From an uncultured Clostridia bacterium (GTDB lineage Bacteria > Bacillota > Clostridia > Christensenellales > UBA1242), in contig CAKVMH010000004.1 in assembly GCA_934772045.1 (NCBI GenBank), positions 1 to 64,000 of the forward strand: a stretch of 64,000 nt of DNA, read 5' to 3'. The position numbers and the translations under genes were made by a program. Below, piece by piece: positions 26,939 through 35,559 of this stretch. Position 1 is the stretch's first letter; every line of letters starts with the position of its first letter. The notes beneath the pieces are model-generated. The model worked only from the letters and a program-made list of their open reading frames with translations. It did no database searches and was not told where the DNA came from.

Positions 26939-27343
26939 ATGAAAATTTCATCAAAAGGAAGATATGCAGTTAGGGTTATGGCAGAGATTGCAAAACACCC
27001 AAATCAATATGTTTCAGTTGCGGAGTTGAGTGAAAAACAAAACATAACAACAAAGTACCTTGAAAAGATTATTGCAATGCTAGTAAAGGTGAAACTAGTT
27101 GAAAGTGTGCGTGGTTCAAAGGGTGGGTATCAACTTAAAATTTCACCGGAGAAAATAACAGTTGCACAAATTTTAAACGCCACCAATGATTTACCTTGTT
27201 TGGCACCTTGTTTAAAAAAGGGTAGTGTGTGCCAAATGCAAAACAAATGCGACAGCGTGGGTTGTTGGGAAAAACTTAATGCCATGATTGTAAACTATTT
27301 AGATGGAATTACACTTAAAAATTTAATAGACAAAAAATTGTAA
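26939..27343 (+). CDS. Rrf2-family (IscR-like) transcriptional regulator
   Basis: A 134-residue winged-helix regulator of the Rrf2 family. The DNA-binding part is MKISSKGRYAVRVMAEIA and the recognition region is ITTKYLEKIIAMLVKVKLV, followed by the wing VRGSKGGYQL. Cysteines at 87, 91, 98, 104 and 109 lie where IscR binds a 2Fe-2S cluster. The next genes are nifS and nifU, which share its operator-like box, so it probably senses Fe-S status and represses the assembly genes, as IscR does. A CymR-like role in cysteine control is possible but the cysteine cluster argues against it. Confidence 0.88.
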   Translation: MKISSKGRYAVRVMAEIAKHPNQYVSVAELSEKQNITTKYLEKIIAMLVKVKLVESVRGSKGGYQLKISPEKITVAQILNATNDLPCLAPCLKKGSVCQMQNKCDSVGCWEKLNAMIVNYLDGITLKNLIDKKL

Positions 27344-27442
27344 CAAATTTTGTTTAACAACAAACTGTATTAGCAGGTGTTAGCAAAAATCAAGTTTATG
27401 TTAAAATAAGTTTGTAAAAAACGCGCCCAAAAGGCTGTCGTG

Positions 27443-27471
27443 TTGACAGTTTAAAAAGGCGTTTTTAAAAT
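27443..27471 (+). promoter_or_regulatory. nifSU promoter
   Basis: TTGACA, 17 nt, TAAAAT, placed 47 nt before the nifS ATG. Confidence 0.7.
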
Positions 27472-27480
27472 TTTAAAAAT

Positions 27481-27498
27481 CATACCAAATTAGTAGGA
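27481..27498 (+). promoter_or_regulatory. Candidate Rrf2 operator, copy 2
   Basis: CATACC-N6-GTAGGA just downstream of the expected nifS transcription start, the same half-sites and spacing as before the rrf2 gene. Confidence 0.55.
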
Positions 27499-27518
27499 AT
27501 ACAAGTAAAAGGAAAAAT

Positions 27519-28721
27519 ATGCAAAATAAACAAAAAACGATTTATTTAGATAACGCTGGCACAACAATTGTAAGGTCAGAAGTGAAACTTGCAATGTTGC
27601 CTTATTTTGATGAGATTTATGGCAACGCAAGCAGTTTACATTCATTAGGGCAAATTGCAAAAGAACATTTGCAGTCTGCAAGGCAAACAATGGCAAGATG
27701 TTTAAATGCTGACACTGATGAAATTTATTTTACATCTGGTGGCAGTGAAAGTGACAATTGGGCAATTGAAACAGCATGCAAATATGGCAAATTGACAGGG
27801 AAAAATCAAATCATTACATCGGCATTTGAACATCATGCAATTTTGCATACCTTAGAAGAAAAACAAAAGCAAGGCTTTGAAATTGTGTATTTGCCGGTAT
27901 ACGAAAACGGCATTATTCATATTGACGACCTTAAAAAAGCGATAACCGACAAAACTTGTTTAGTAACCATCATGTTTGCAAACAATGAAATTGGCACAAT
28001 TCAACCAATAAAAGAAATCGGTGCAATTTGCCGTGAAAAACATGTCATCTTTCACACCGACGCAGTGCAAGCAGTTGGACATTTGTCAATTGATGTAAAA
28101 GATATGAATATCGATATGTTGAGCCTGTCTGGGCACAAATTTCATGGGCCAAAAGGTGTAGGTGCATTGTATTGCAAAAAAGGCACGCCTTTATTCAGTT
28201 TTATTCATGGTGGTGCACAGGAATGTAATCGTCGTGCAGGCACAGAGAACCTTGTAGGTGTTGTTGGCATGAGTGTTGCGCTTGATTTGGCATGTAAGGA
28301 AATGCAACAAACTGCTGAGCATGAAATTAAACTTCGCAATAAATTATTCGACGCGTTAACTAAAATTCCACATTCGAAAATCAATGGCGATTTAGTAAAT
28401 CGTTTGCCAAACAATTTTAATATGTCATTTGAGGGTATAGAAGGCGAAAGTTTATTGTTACTGCTTGACGATAAAGGTATTTGTGCGTCGAGCGGTTCAG
28501 CGTGCACATCAGGTTCGTTAGACCCTAGCCATGTGTTGTTGGCAATAGGTCTGCCACATGAAATTGCGCATGGTAGTTTGCGTTTAACATTAAGTAAATA
28601 CACGACAGCGCAAGAGATAGACACAACAATTAAAGCTGTGCCAAAGATTGTTGAATATTTACGAAAAATCAGCCCAGTGTGGGACAAACTTAAAAAAGGA
28701 GAGATTAAACATGTTATATAG
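27519..28721 (+). CDS. nifS: Cysteine desulfurase (NifS/IscS type)
   Basis: A 400-residue pyridoxal-phosphate enzyme that takes sulfur from cysteine for Fe-S cluster assembly. The start YLDNAGTTIVRSEV, the PLP lysine near 206 (SGHKFHGPKGVGAL) and the catalytic cysteine near 329 (SSGSACTSGSLDPSHVL) are all present, the last in the class I form. It overlaps nifU by 11 bases. Promoter and Rrf2 box lie upstream. Confidence 0.94.
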   Translation: MQNKQKTIYLDNAGTTIVRSEVKLAMLPYFDEIYGNASSLHSLGQIAKEHLQSARQTMARCLNADTDEIYFTSGGSESDNWAIETACKYGKLTGKNQIITSAFEHHAILHTLEEKQKQGFEIVYLPVYENGIIHIDDLKKAITDKTCLVTIMFANNEIGTIQPIKEIGAICREKHVIFHTDAVQAVGHLSIDVKDMNIDMLSLSGHKFHGPKGVGALYCKKGTPLFSFIHGGAQECNRRAGTENLVGVVGMSVALDLACKEMQQTAEHEIKLRNKLFDALTKIPHSKINGDLVNRLPNNFNMSFEGIEGESLLLLLDDKGICASSGSACTSGSLDPSHVLLAIGLPHEIAHGSLRLTLSKYTTAQEIDTTIKAVPKIVEYLRKISPVWDKLKKGEIKHVI

Positions 28722-29145
28722 TGAAAAAGTAATGGACCATTTTCGCAATCCTAGAAATGTTGGTGAAATGGAAAATCCAGACGGAGTAGGCGAAGTTGGC
28801 AATGCAAAATGCGGTGATATTATGCGCATGTATATAAAGGTTAAGGATAGTATAATAACCGATGTCAAATTTATGACTTTTGGGTGTGGCAGTGCAATTG
28901 CAACAAGTTCAATGGCAACCGAACTTATAAAAGGAAAACCTATTGACCAAGCATTGGAACTTACAAACCAAGCGGTTGTTGAAGCATTAGACGGTTTGCC
29001 AACACACAAAATTCACTGCTCTGTGTTGGCAGAAGAGGCAATTAAATCTGCCATTAAAGACTATTACGACAAACACAATATCGTATACGACCGAGCCAAA
29101 TTTTGCAAAAAAGGTGCATGTTGCTGCGATGTTGATAAAGATTAA
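28711..29145 (+). CDS. nifU: NifU/IscU-type Fe-S scaffold protein
   Basis: A 144-residue scaffold on which NifS builds Fe-S clusters. The three ligand cysteines are in AKCGD, FGCGSAIATSS and HCSVLAEEAI. Beyond the usual end is a short tail with four more cysteines (FCKKGACCCD), often seen in clostridial NifU but without a known role. The start MLYSEKVMDHF lies inside the nifS end behind AAAGGAG; a longer frame exists but reads through nifS sequence. Confidence 0.93.
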   Translation: MLYSEKVMDHFRNPRNVGEMENPDGVGEVGNAKCGDIMRMYIKVKDSIITDVKFMTFGCGSAIATSSMATELIKGKPIDQALELTNQAVVEALDGLPTHKIHCSVLAEEAIKSAIKDYYDKHNIVYDRAKFCKKGACCCDVDKD

Positions 29146-29288
29146 AAATGAAAAAATTTAAAAAAAATATATAAAAACATCTATTATTTTAGTGAATTTT
29201 AACGCAAAATTGAGATTTTTTATTATTTTTTCATTAATTGCAGTATTTAATATTTAAAATTTTGGGTATTCACACTCTCAAAAAAACA

Positions 29289-29322
29289 GAGGACAAATGT
29301 TTTGACTTGTCCTAATTTTTTT
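29289..29322 (+). terminator. Terminator after nifU, overlapping the next promoter
   Basis: AGGACAA / TTGTCCT stem followed by seven T. The 3' arm and T tract also carry the TTGACT -35 box of the next gene. Confidence 0.7.
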
Positions 29323-29330
29323 GTTAAAAT
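29302..29330 (+). promoter_or_regulatory. Promoter of the 29364 gene
   Basis: TTGACT, 17 nt, TAAAAT, embedded in the preceding terminator. Confidence 0.6.
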
Positions 29331-29363
29331 CAAATTAATACATAAGAAAAGGAAAAATTTATT

Positions 29364-30128
29364 ATGATGACTATTGGTGGCACAGCCCATATTTTAATGG
29401 TGTTGGCTTCTATTGTTGTTGTAGTGGTTTTGATGCTTATAATATCTCATATAAGTTATAAGTGGCAATGTGTAATGATTTATTCTGCTGTTATTGTTTG
29501 CATGATAGGGATAATGTTTTTGCATTTGACACACTATGGCAAAAGCCTTGACTTTAAAAATTTCTTTGTTCAAATGTTTCAGGTTTGCAACTTCAACTTT
29601 ATTTTGCTTCCGCTTTGCCTAATCAAGAAAAATGAATTGGCAAGACAATATTTATTTTATTTCTCAATGCCTTGTGCACTTTCAACATTTGTAACTTATG
29701 TATCTGATGTTGAAAATTCAATGTGGTATTCAGTGGTAACACTTAACTTCTGGATTGATCATTTGCTTGTTGTGCTTGTTCCTCTTTTAATGATTGCAGC
29801 GCGTTGGATGAAGCCTCAGAAAAAATATGTTCTTTGGGTTTGCCTTTGCGTTTTAGCATATTTTGGTGTGTGCTTTCTTGCTAATTATGCATTAAATGGC
29901 TTTAACATAAGCGGACCGCATAATCATTCATATACAATGGGACCTGACGGAATCATGGTTCTTGTCCCGCTTTTTAAACTTATACCAATCCCTTTTATAT
30001 ATCTGTTTCCAATGCTACCAGTCTGCGGAATTTTGTTCTATCTTGTTGCGTTGTGCTTCACAAAATATAAAACACTAGATATTTATACCCATTCAGCCCA
30101 AACCGATTCAAAAAATTGTTTGAAATAA
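29364..30128 (+). CDS. YwaF/TMEM164-type membrane protein
   Basis: A 254-residue integral membrane protein with about seven transmembrane segments. Family-like features are QVCNFNFILLPLCLI (the polar residues after an aromatic segment), SFVTYVSDVENSMW and WIDHLLVVLVPLLM, the histidine-containing helix typical of the YwaF/TMEM164 group. The function of this family in bacteria is unknown. It is followed by a longer protein of the same kind with 27 bases between, so they form a pair. The start is one of two adjacent ATGs behind AAAAGGA. Confidence 0.6.
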   Translation: MMTIGGTAHILMVLASIVVVVVLMLIISHISYKWQCVMIYSAVIVCMIGIMFLHLTHYGKSLDFKNFFVQMFQVCNFNFILLPLCLIKKNELARQYLFYFSMPCALSTFVTYVSDVENSMWYSVVTLNFWIDHLLVVLVPLLMIAARWMKPQKKYVLWVCLCVLAYFGVCFLANYALNGFNISGPHNHSYTMGPDGIMVLVPLFKLIPIPFIYLFPMLPVCGILFYLVALCFTKYKTLDIYTHSAQTDSKNCLK

Positions 30129-30155
30129 TATCATGAAAAAAACAAAGGAAAAAAT

Positions 30156-31655
30156 ATGTTTTATTTAATTTTGTTAATCGTTATTGCAGTTTTAATGGCC
30201 ACCTATTGTATTTTAAGATTTTGTGTTTTTAAAGGAAACGAAAAATTTGCAAAAGTTATAAATAAAATTTTAAAAATCAGTGTTGTTGTTTATGCTTGTT
30301 TAATGCTTGTTTCTTTGATTTTGCCAGATGCCTTTGTTCTTAGTTATTCACAAGAAGATCTGGCATCAATGCCGGCAAGGTATGGCTATGCAATTGTAAG
30401 ATGGTTCAGTATGGTTTCTTTTATCTGTTTGCCAATTGCAGTTTTTTATAAGAACCGAACAATAAGAAATATCGCAATTTATTTTTGCACAATCATGACA
30501 ATTGTTCAAATATGCTTCTTTAAACAATATCTTATAGATTTTACATCAACCGCAGGTAGGGGGCTTAATTCAATTTCAGTTATCTCTGATGGCTTTAAAC
30601 AATTTTTAATCAACCCAACATTCCGCTCAATTTGGTTTGGAATTCTAATGTGCCTACAACTTGTGATTCCTATTATTCTTGCTATTCAAGAGAGGCATGT
30701 GTTTGAGTTTAAAAATAAAAAAGAATATCTCAATTTCTTTATCACACTTCCTTTCATGATTTTATCTGCGCTTCCAATTTATGTGTTGCAACACTTGTTT
30801 GGATATACAAATCTCATTTTTGAAGCATATGGCATAGTTCACTTCGCATGGATCTTCTTGATCGTCTGTGAAATTATTGCACTTTATTTTATATTCAGGA
30901 AACGAAGTGAAGAGACTAAAATGGTTTTGCTTCTTGTTTTGTCTCTGTCACTTATAATGCAATATTTGCAAATGTTTTCGGCAATTTCAATCAATGTGGC
31001 ACGTTTACCTTTCCAACTATGCAACCTAGGATCTTTCTTTATTTTATTTTCGCTTATAACAAAAAATAAACATTTGTTTAACTTTACTGTGATTATAAAT
31101 GTCATCGGTGTTTTGTTTGCTTTGGCAAGTCCAGATTTAGATAATAAAGGATTATTTTATCTTTACAACATGCATTTTATTCTGGAACATGGCAACGTTA
31201 TGATTATTCCTCTTCTTGCTTTGCTTTTTGGCATTTTCCCTAGACTTGACAAAACTGCATTAAAAGATTGCTTGATTGGCTTTACAATTTACTTTGTCTG
31301 TGTTTGGGCTCTTGGAACGATGTTTAATGCAATTGCACTTAAAACAGGCAATGATTTCTGGGCAGCAAACTACCTGTTTATGTTTGACGCATCAAAAGCT
31401 ATAAAACTTCTGGGTGATGGTGTTGGAAAATTATTTGTATCTTTTAAAATTGGGTATGGAACATTGTATCCAGTGATTCAACTTGTTATTTATGTGGTGT
31501 TTATGGCTGTTTGCGTTCTTTTGTGGCTTTCAATCCAACTTATTTATAAACTAAAAGACATTGGCAAAAACAAAAAACAAAAACTTGCAGTTACAAGCGA
31601 GGTTGCACAAGGAAATAACGAATTTGTTGAAAATGAAAAGCAAGATAAACAATAA
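30156..31655 (+). CDS. Large YwaF/TMEM164-type membrane protein
   Basis: A 499-residue membrane protein with about a dozen hydrophobic segments. The second half, about residues 275-440, carries the family pattern: ARLPFQLCNLGSFFILFSLI, an LASPDLDNKG turn and MHFILEHGNVMIIPLLALL. The first half looks like a second, more diverged membrane bundle, so the protein may be a duplication or fusion. The tail is Lys/Glu-rich and cytoplasmic. Transporter or membrane enzyme are both possible. Confidence 0.6.
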   Translation: MFYLILLIVIAVLMATYCILRFCVFKGNEKFAKVINKILKISVVVYACLMLVSLILPDAFVLSYSQEDLASMPARYGYAIVRWFSMVSFICLPIAVFYKNRTIRNIAIYFCTIMTIVQICFFKQYLIDFTSTAGRGLNSISVISDGFKQFLINPTFRSIWFGILMCLQLVIPIILAIQERHVFEFKNKKEYLNFFITLPFMILSALPIYVLQHLFGYTNLIFEAYGIVHFAWIFLIVCEIIALYFIFRKRSEETKMVLLLVLSLSLIMQYLQMFSAISINVARLPFQLCNLGSFFILFSLITKNKHLFNFTVIINVIGVLFALASPDLDNKGLFYLYNMHFILEHGNVMIIPLLALLFGIFPRLDKTALKDCLIGFTIYFVCVWALGTMFNAIALKTGNDFWAANYLFMFDASKAIKLLGDGVGKLFVSFKIGYGTLYPVIQLVIYVVFMAVCVLLWLSIQLIYKLKDIGKNKKQKLAVTSEVAQGNNEFVENEKQDKQ

Positions 31656-31723
31656 ACCAGAAAACTCAAAGATTGAACATTTTAAAATTAGCAAAAAACA
31701 GAAACAATAAAATTTATAGGGTT

Positions 31724-31751
31724 CACTTCATTTATGAGGTGTTCCTTTTTT
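31724..31751 (+). terminator. Terminator after the YwaF-type pair
   Basis: CACTTCAT / ATGAGGTG stem (one G-U pair) followed by a T tract. The rest of 31656-32113 is AT-rich; GATTTGCTTAG occurs twice in it (near 31848 and 32006), and no gene is seen. Confidence 0.6.
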
Positions 31752-32113
31752 GTATTTGTGTCAAAAATTATAGATAAAATAACCAGTTGTTTATTCAGTT
31801 GAATGTTTTTCGTCTATATTTTTATAATTTTATGGCAATTTAGATTTGCTTAGCTACAAAACAATGCAGGCATTATCCATTTTTAAATAAAAACATTGTT
31901 CAAATTGACTTAGCTTTGATAGAACAAATCTTCCGCAATATACTGGCATCAGATGAGGTAAGTTTTTAAAGCTAGTTCCTTGTCAAAACATTTTATACGA
32001 TTTCAGATTTGCTTAGGTAAACTATTTTCTTTTACAGAATCTTGTGTACATAAATAAACTTTGCAAAACTAATTTTATAAAAAAATGCTTGACTGACGTC
32101 AAACACTTGTTCT

Positions 32114-32190
32114 TGGTAGAGATGAGTGGACTCGAACCACCGACCCCCACCTTATCAGGGTGGTGCTCTAACCTGCTGAGCTACATCTCT
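32114..32190 (-). tRNA. tRNA-Ile (GAU)
   Basis: A complete 77-nt tRNA on the minus strand: acceptor AGAGATG/CATCTCT, encoded CCA, T-arm GGTTCGAGTCC, anticodon arm CCACC-CTGATAA-GGTGG giving GAU. Body sequence is typical of bacterial tRNA-Ile. Confidence 0.94.
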
Positions 32191-32232
32191 ATATTAAATT
32201 GTTATGTTTTAGTGAGTTCATCTCTCAAACTC

Positions 32233-32248
32233 ACCCAGATAAGGTGGT
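32233..32248 (+). repeat. Inverted copy of the tRNA-Ile anticodon arm
   Basis: CACCCAGATAAGGTGG on the plus strand matches the sense strand of the tRNA-Ile anticodon arm (CACCCTGATAAGGTGG) at 15 of 16 positions, opposite in orientation to the intact gene 70 bases away. Confidence 0.6.
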
Positions 32249-32320
32249 AACCCACTTATAAGGCAATCGCAAGCGATTATGCCTTGGCGTTCGCATGAAA
32301 CTTCGTATCATGCTCGGCTA

Positions 32321-32355
32321 CAGGGTGGTGCTCTAACCTGCTGAGCTACATCTCT
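32321..32355 (-). pseudogene. tRNA-Ile 5' half (fragment)
   Basis: Thirty-five bases identical to the first 35 bases of tRNA-Ile (32156-32190), broken off inside the anticodon loop. The sequence that follows in the sense direction (TAGCCGAGCATGATACG) is unrelated to a tRNA. The surrounding 32260-32470 is rich in short palindromes, such as AATCGCAAGCGATT and GCAAACG...CGTTTGC. Confidence 0.8.
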
Positions 32356-32523
32356 TCGTCGCAATTCGCCTTTTAGCGAGTTTGCTTCTAGTTATCGCAA
32401 ACGTCCGCTTGTTAGGCGTTTGCTCCTCTACAAAGTGGCAACAAAGTTTCCCCTTTGTGAACCCCTTGATTTAAAGAGGTGTATTTTGGAAACGGAAAAC
32501 TAAATTTCACATCTCAAAATATT

Positions 32524-32539
32524 TTTGGTGGAGAATATC
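32524..32539 (-). pseudogene. tRNA-Ala 3' end (fragment)
   Basis: TTTGGTGGAGAATATC is identical to the complement of the 3' end of the intact tRNA-Ala (32630-32645), 106 bases away and downstream in the sense direction. A GGCGAAC/GTTCGCC hairpin lies between the two. Confidence 0.7.
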
Positions 32540-32631
32540 TGTTTGCAATAAATTACATAAACAGAATTCAACCACAAATGTTCTATGAATTTGGCGAACA
32601 CTAATTATGTTCGCCGTCTTCCTATAACATT

Positions 32632-32708
32632 TGGTGGAGAATATCGGATTCGAACCGATGACCCCTTGCTTGCAAGGCAAGTGCTCTAGCCAACTGAGCT
32701 AATCCCCC
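32632..32708 (-). tRNA. tRNA-Ala (UGC)
   Basis: A complete 77-nt tRNA on the minus strand with acceptor GGGGGAT pairing to ATTCTCC (two G-U pairs), encoded CCA, anticodon arm CTTGC-CTTGCAA-GCAAG giving UGC. It precedes tRNA-Ile in the same direction, as in many rRNA spacers, but no rRNA gene is present. Confidence 0.93.
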
Positions 32709-32907
32709 ATAAAATATGTGTTAATTTAGCAAATGCATGTGTATACTACCAATTTTAAAATCGTTTGTCAATAAATTTTTACAAATTTTTTACAAATTTT
32801 TTAACTTTATTCTAAATTTGTTTTTGATAACTGTTTTTATTAGGCAGACAAGAAAGAACCTAGTTTATTTTTTTTATTTTGGGGCAATATTGTCATGTGG
32901 AGGAATT

Positions 32908-33534
32908 ATGGATTTTCAACAAAGCAAAACAAAGGAAAATTTGGCTCGTTCTTTTGCCAGTGAATGTATGGAAGGGGCAAGGTATCAATTTTTAGCAAAA
33001 ATGTCACAACAGCAAGGATATGTGTATTTAAGCAATTTGTTGCGTACATTGGCGCACAATGAAATGTCGCATGCACAACAGTTTTTTAACAAAATAAATG
33101 AACATGGAGGGCAAGAAACCCAAAATATTGAAATTAAAGCAGGTTATCCTTTTAAACAGGGTGCTGACATTTGTGAAACATTAAAGTTAGAAGCACACAA
33201 TGAAGAAATGAGTGCAGAATCAATTTATCCAACATTTGCCGACATTGCTCGTGATGAAGGATTTAAAGATGTGGCAGAATTGTTTGACATGGTTGCCAAA
33301 GTGGAAAAAACGCACCAACGCACGCTTGAAAAGTTGCATGAAGGCTTAAAATGTAATTGTCTTTACAAATGCAATTGTGGCGAAGCATGTTTTAAATGTG
33401 ATGAATGTGGAACGATTATTGAAGGCAAACAAGCGCCTAAAACTTGCCCATTATGTAAAATGGAGCAAGGCTATTATCGCATTGATTTTAGCCTAATTGG
33501 CAATGGTAAACATCGCACAAAACCTAACCAATAA
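32908..33534 (+). CDS. Rubrerythrin
   Basis: A 208-residue non-haem iron protein that reduces hydrogen peroxide in anaerobes. The ferritin-like di-iron domain (about 1-150) shows the expected Glu/His ligands in AHNEMSHAQ, HNEEMSAESIYP and VEKTHQRTLEK. The C-terminal rubredoxin-like domain has CDECG near 164 and CPLC near 181. Just before it lies an unusual Cys-rich stretch (CNCLYKCNCGEACFKC). The ATG behind GGAGGA is used; a hydrophobic 57-codon upstream extension of the frame is intergenic sequence. It would protect the oxygen-sensitive enzymes of an anaerobe. Confidence 0.92.
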   Translation: MDFQQSKTKENLARSFASECMEGARYQFLAKMSQQQGYVYLSNLLRTLAHNEMSHAQQFFNKINEHGGQETQNIEIKAGYPFKQGADICETLKLEAHNEEMSAESIYPTFADIARDEGFKDVAELFDMVAKVEKTHQRTLEKLHEGLKCNCLYKCNCGEACFKCDECGTIIEGKQAPKTCPLCKMEQGYYRIDFSLIGNGKHRTKPNQ

Positions 33535-33719
33535 AAAGGTCACTTTAAACTTTTAAGGCTCTGCCAAGAGAGTTTAAGGTTTACATAAACTCGTTTTAAT
33601 GTGAAAGCTTGCCATTTTACATTTAAGTAATAAATCAGGCACAATAAAACATAAAACCCCATTGATTCGTTTGACTTATGCTTAAAGATAGTGTAGGTTA
33701 ATTGTACCTGAAATTGTCA

Positions 33720-33729
33720 GGGGGGGGGG
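33720..33729 (+). repeat. G10 homopolymer in the ribosome-binding region
   Basis: Ten consecutive G, four bases before the ATG at 33734, in an otherwise AT-rich genome. It takes the place of the Shine-Dalgarno sequence. Confidence 0.85.
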
Positions 33730-33733
33730 TAAT

Positions 33734-35527
33734 ATGAGTAAAAATAAGAAAATACCAAAAGCTGTTTGGATACCGCTTGTGTCAGTTGGCGGAGCACTCC
33801 TAGTTGGGCTTTTGGTATTTTTGCTTGTGTATTTTTGCGTGCTTAAAGTTGACGTGAAAGCGTTTGCATCACAAATCGACCAGACACAAGCAATTGAATT
33901 AAAATGGGAAGCTCCAAAACAATTCGACAGCATAAAACTGTCTGTTTATCACGGCAATGATTTGGTTAATGTAAAGTATATAACCAAAGCAAGCCAAATG
34001 GCTAATAACAGCGCTACAATTGAAGGTTACTATGGCAGAATGACTGTAAAAGCACAATTCAAAAAGGGCATTTACAGCACAACAAAAACATTTGAAGTTA
34101 ATCTTTCAGCAGATGAATACAACATTGCACCTATCACTGCTACAATGCCGGTGACTTTGTTTACTTTGTCCTTAGATGAAATTACAAACAAGGGCACAAT
34201 TCCAACATTTGTTTGGTTTAAACGTAGCGGTGCGTGGGATTGGACAAAACTTCCACAAAATGTTTACGAAATGCCTGTTGCAACTGCTGAGCAATTTTTG
34301 AACAGCAACCAAGATGTTATGTACAGTTCAACATCTAAATGGGTTAAAGAATTATATTCAATCAACAAAAACTCTAAATTTAATTTCTACTACAACGATT
34401 ATTATGCATATGGTTGGATGCAGGCAACAATCGCAAATGGTATACCAGCAGAAAACTATAAAGTAACATTGCTTTCAGATGGAACCGCTTCTTTCAATTA
34501 TTTCAATAATCATTTGAACAACGCAAACTATGCATCTAATTATGAGGCAATGAAAGCAAATTACTTAAAATTAAAAGATGAAATTGCTTCTAAGAAAAAG
34601 TATACAGAATCAAGCAGAGGTTTCACAATTGACGCAAATACAGTGCGTGAGTACGCTTTTGTTATGGCAAAAGAAGAACCAAATGTAGAATGGTGGTTAA
34701 CGCGTACAAACGGCACATTAGGCACATATGTTTTGGATAGTGAAGCGGGTAAAACAGTTTACAGCGAATTTGTTCGCCCAACAGAAGGCAGTGCAATTCA
34801 AGTTAAAGATTTAAAAACATTGCTTGTTAAAATTGACCCACGTGTGGATACAAGCAACGCAAGTAAGACTGAAGAAGAAATCGAAGCAATGGTTGCTGAC
34901 AGATGGTTCAAAAAGGCTGATTTAAAGGCACTTTATAAATTCAGCGACACAATGTTTGAAGTTGCAGAACAAGCACATAAACAAGTTATGGTAATTTTAG
35001 GCACATGGACAGAAACTGAACAAGCCGACTATTTTGACAATTATGTTAAAGCAATCAAAGCATATTATGGCGACAATTATGTCTACTATTATAAAGGTCA
35101 CCCTAAAAACCCAACTGACACAGTTGAAGGTAAGCGTGCACACCTTGAAAATGATTTAGGTTTAATTGATATTGACTCAACAATTCCAGCTGAACTTATA
35201 TTCTTCTTTAATCCAGAAGCATTTGGTTCAGGCTATCAATCGTCAACATTCCTTTCAGTTAGTGCTGAAAAGACATGTGCTATTATTAAGACACGCAAGA
35301 GTGCGTTTGGTGAATCTTACAAGGACAATGTTGATGTATTCATGTCAACTAACACTTTAAACGCTGAAAAAACCGGTTTTGAAGCATCTTCAACTCAGGT
35401 TTTAATTGAGTTCAATAACAGCACAGCTTACGACATTGCAATTTACGATGTCACAACAAACACAATGAAATATTATAAATTAAACAGCACAACTTCAATC
35501 TATGACGAAGTGCAAGTTGTAGGTTAA
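33734..35527 (+). CDS. Membrane-anchored GT80 (PM0188)-like sialyltransferase-fold protein
   Basis: A 597-residue protein with a Lys-rich N-terminus and a single membrane anchor at about 12-36; the positive-inside rule puts the rest outside. The C-terminal half resembles GT80/PM0188 sialyltransferases: VTLLSDGTASFNYFNNHL near 245, an ILGTWTETE strand, YYYKGHP with His456, IDSTIPAELIFFF near 484 and FGSGYQSSTFLS. In GT80 enzymes the KGHP His and the SS pair contact CMP-sialic acid. An outward catalytic domain lacks an obvious donor, so it may be a glycan-binding or degenerate relative. The family assignment is from motif memory only. A weak TTGACT-17-TAGGTT promoter is at 33671. Confidence 0.55.
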   Translation: MSKNKKIPKAVWIPLVSVGGALLVGLLVFLLVYFCVLKVDVKAFASQIDQTQAIELKWEAPKQFDSIKLSVYHGNDLVNVKYITKASQMANNSATIEGYYGRMTVKAQFKKGIYSTTKTFEVNLSADEYNIAPITATMPVTLFTLSLDEITNKGTIPTFVWFKRSGAWDWTKLPQNVYEMPVATAEQFLNSNQDVMYSSTSKWVKELYSINKNSKFNFYYNDYYAYGWMQATIANGIPAENYKVTLLSDGTASFNYFNNHLNNANYASNYEAMKANYLKLKDEIASKKKYTESSRGFTIDANTVREYAFVMAKEEPNVEWWLTRTNGTLGTYVLDSEAGKTVYSEFVRPTEGSAIQVKDLKTLLVKIDPRVDTSNASKTEEEIEAMVADRWFKKADLKALYKFSDTMFEVAEQAHKQVMVILGTWTETEQADYFDNYVKAIKAYYGDNYVYYYKGHPKNPTDTVEGKRAHLENDLGLIDIDSTIPAELIFFFNPEAFGSGYQSSTFLSVSAEKTCAIIKTRKSAFGESYKDNVDVFMSTNTLNAEKTGFEASSTQVLIEFNNSTAYDIAIYDVTTNTMKYYKLNSTTSIYDEVQVVG

Positions 35528-35559
35528 TTTATTAATTTGACATTATTTAATTGAGTTTT

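Noticed and set aside
32044..32250. Open frame across tRNA-Ile
   Set aside because: It runs antisense through the tRNA gene; its content is the tRNA sequence itself.
32737..32907. Hydrophobic N-terminal extension of rubrerythrin
   Set aside because: It is AT-rich intergenic sequence starting close to tRNA-Ala, and the strong GGAGGA site marks the internal ATG.
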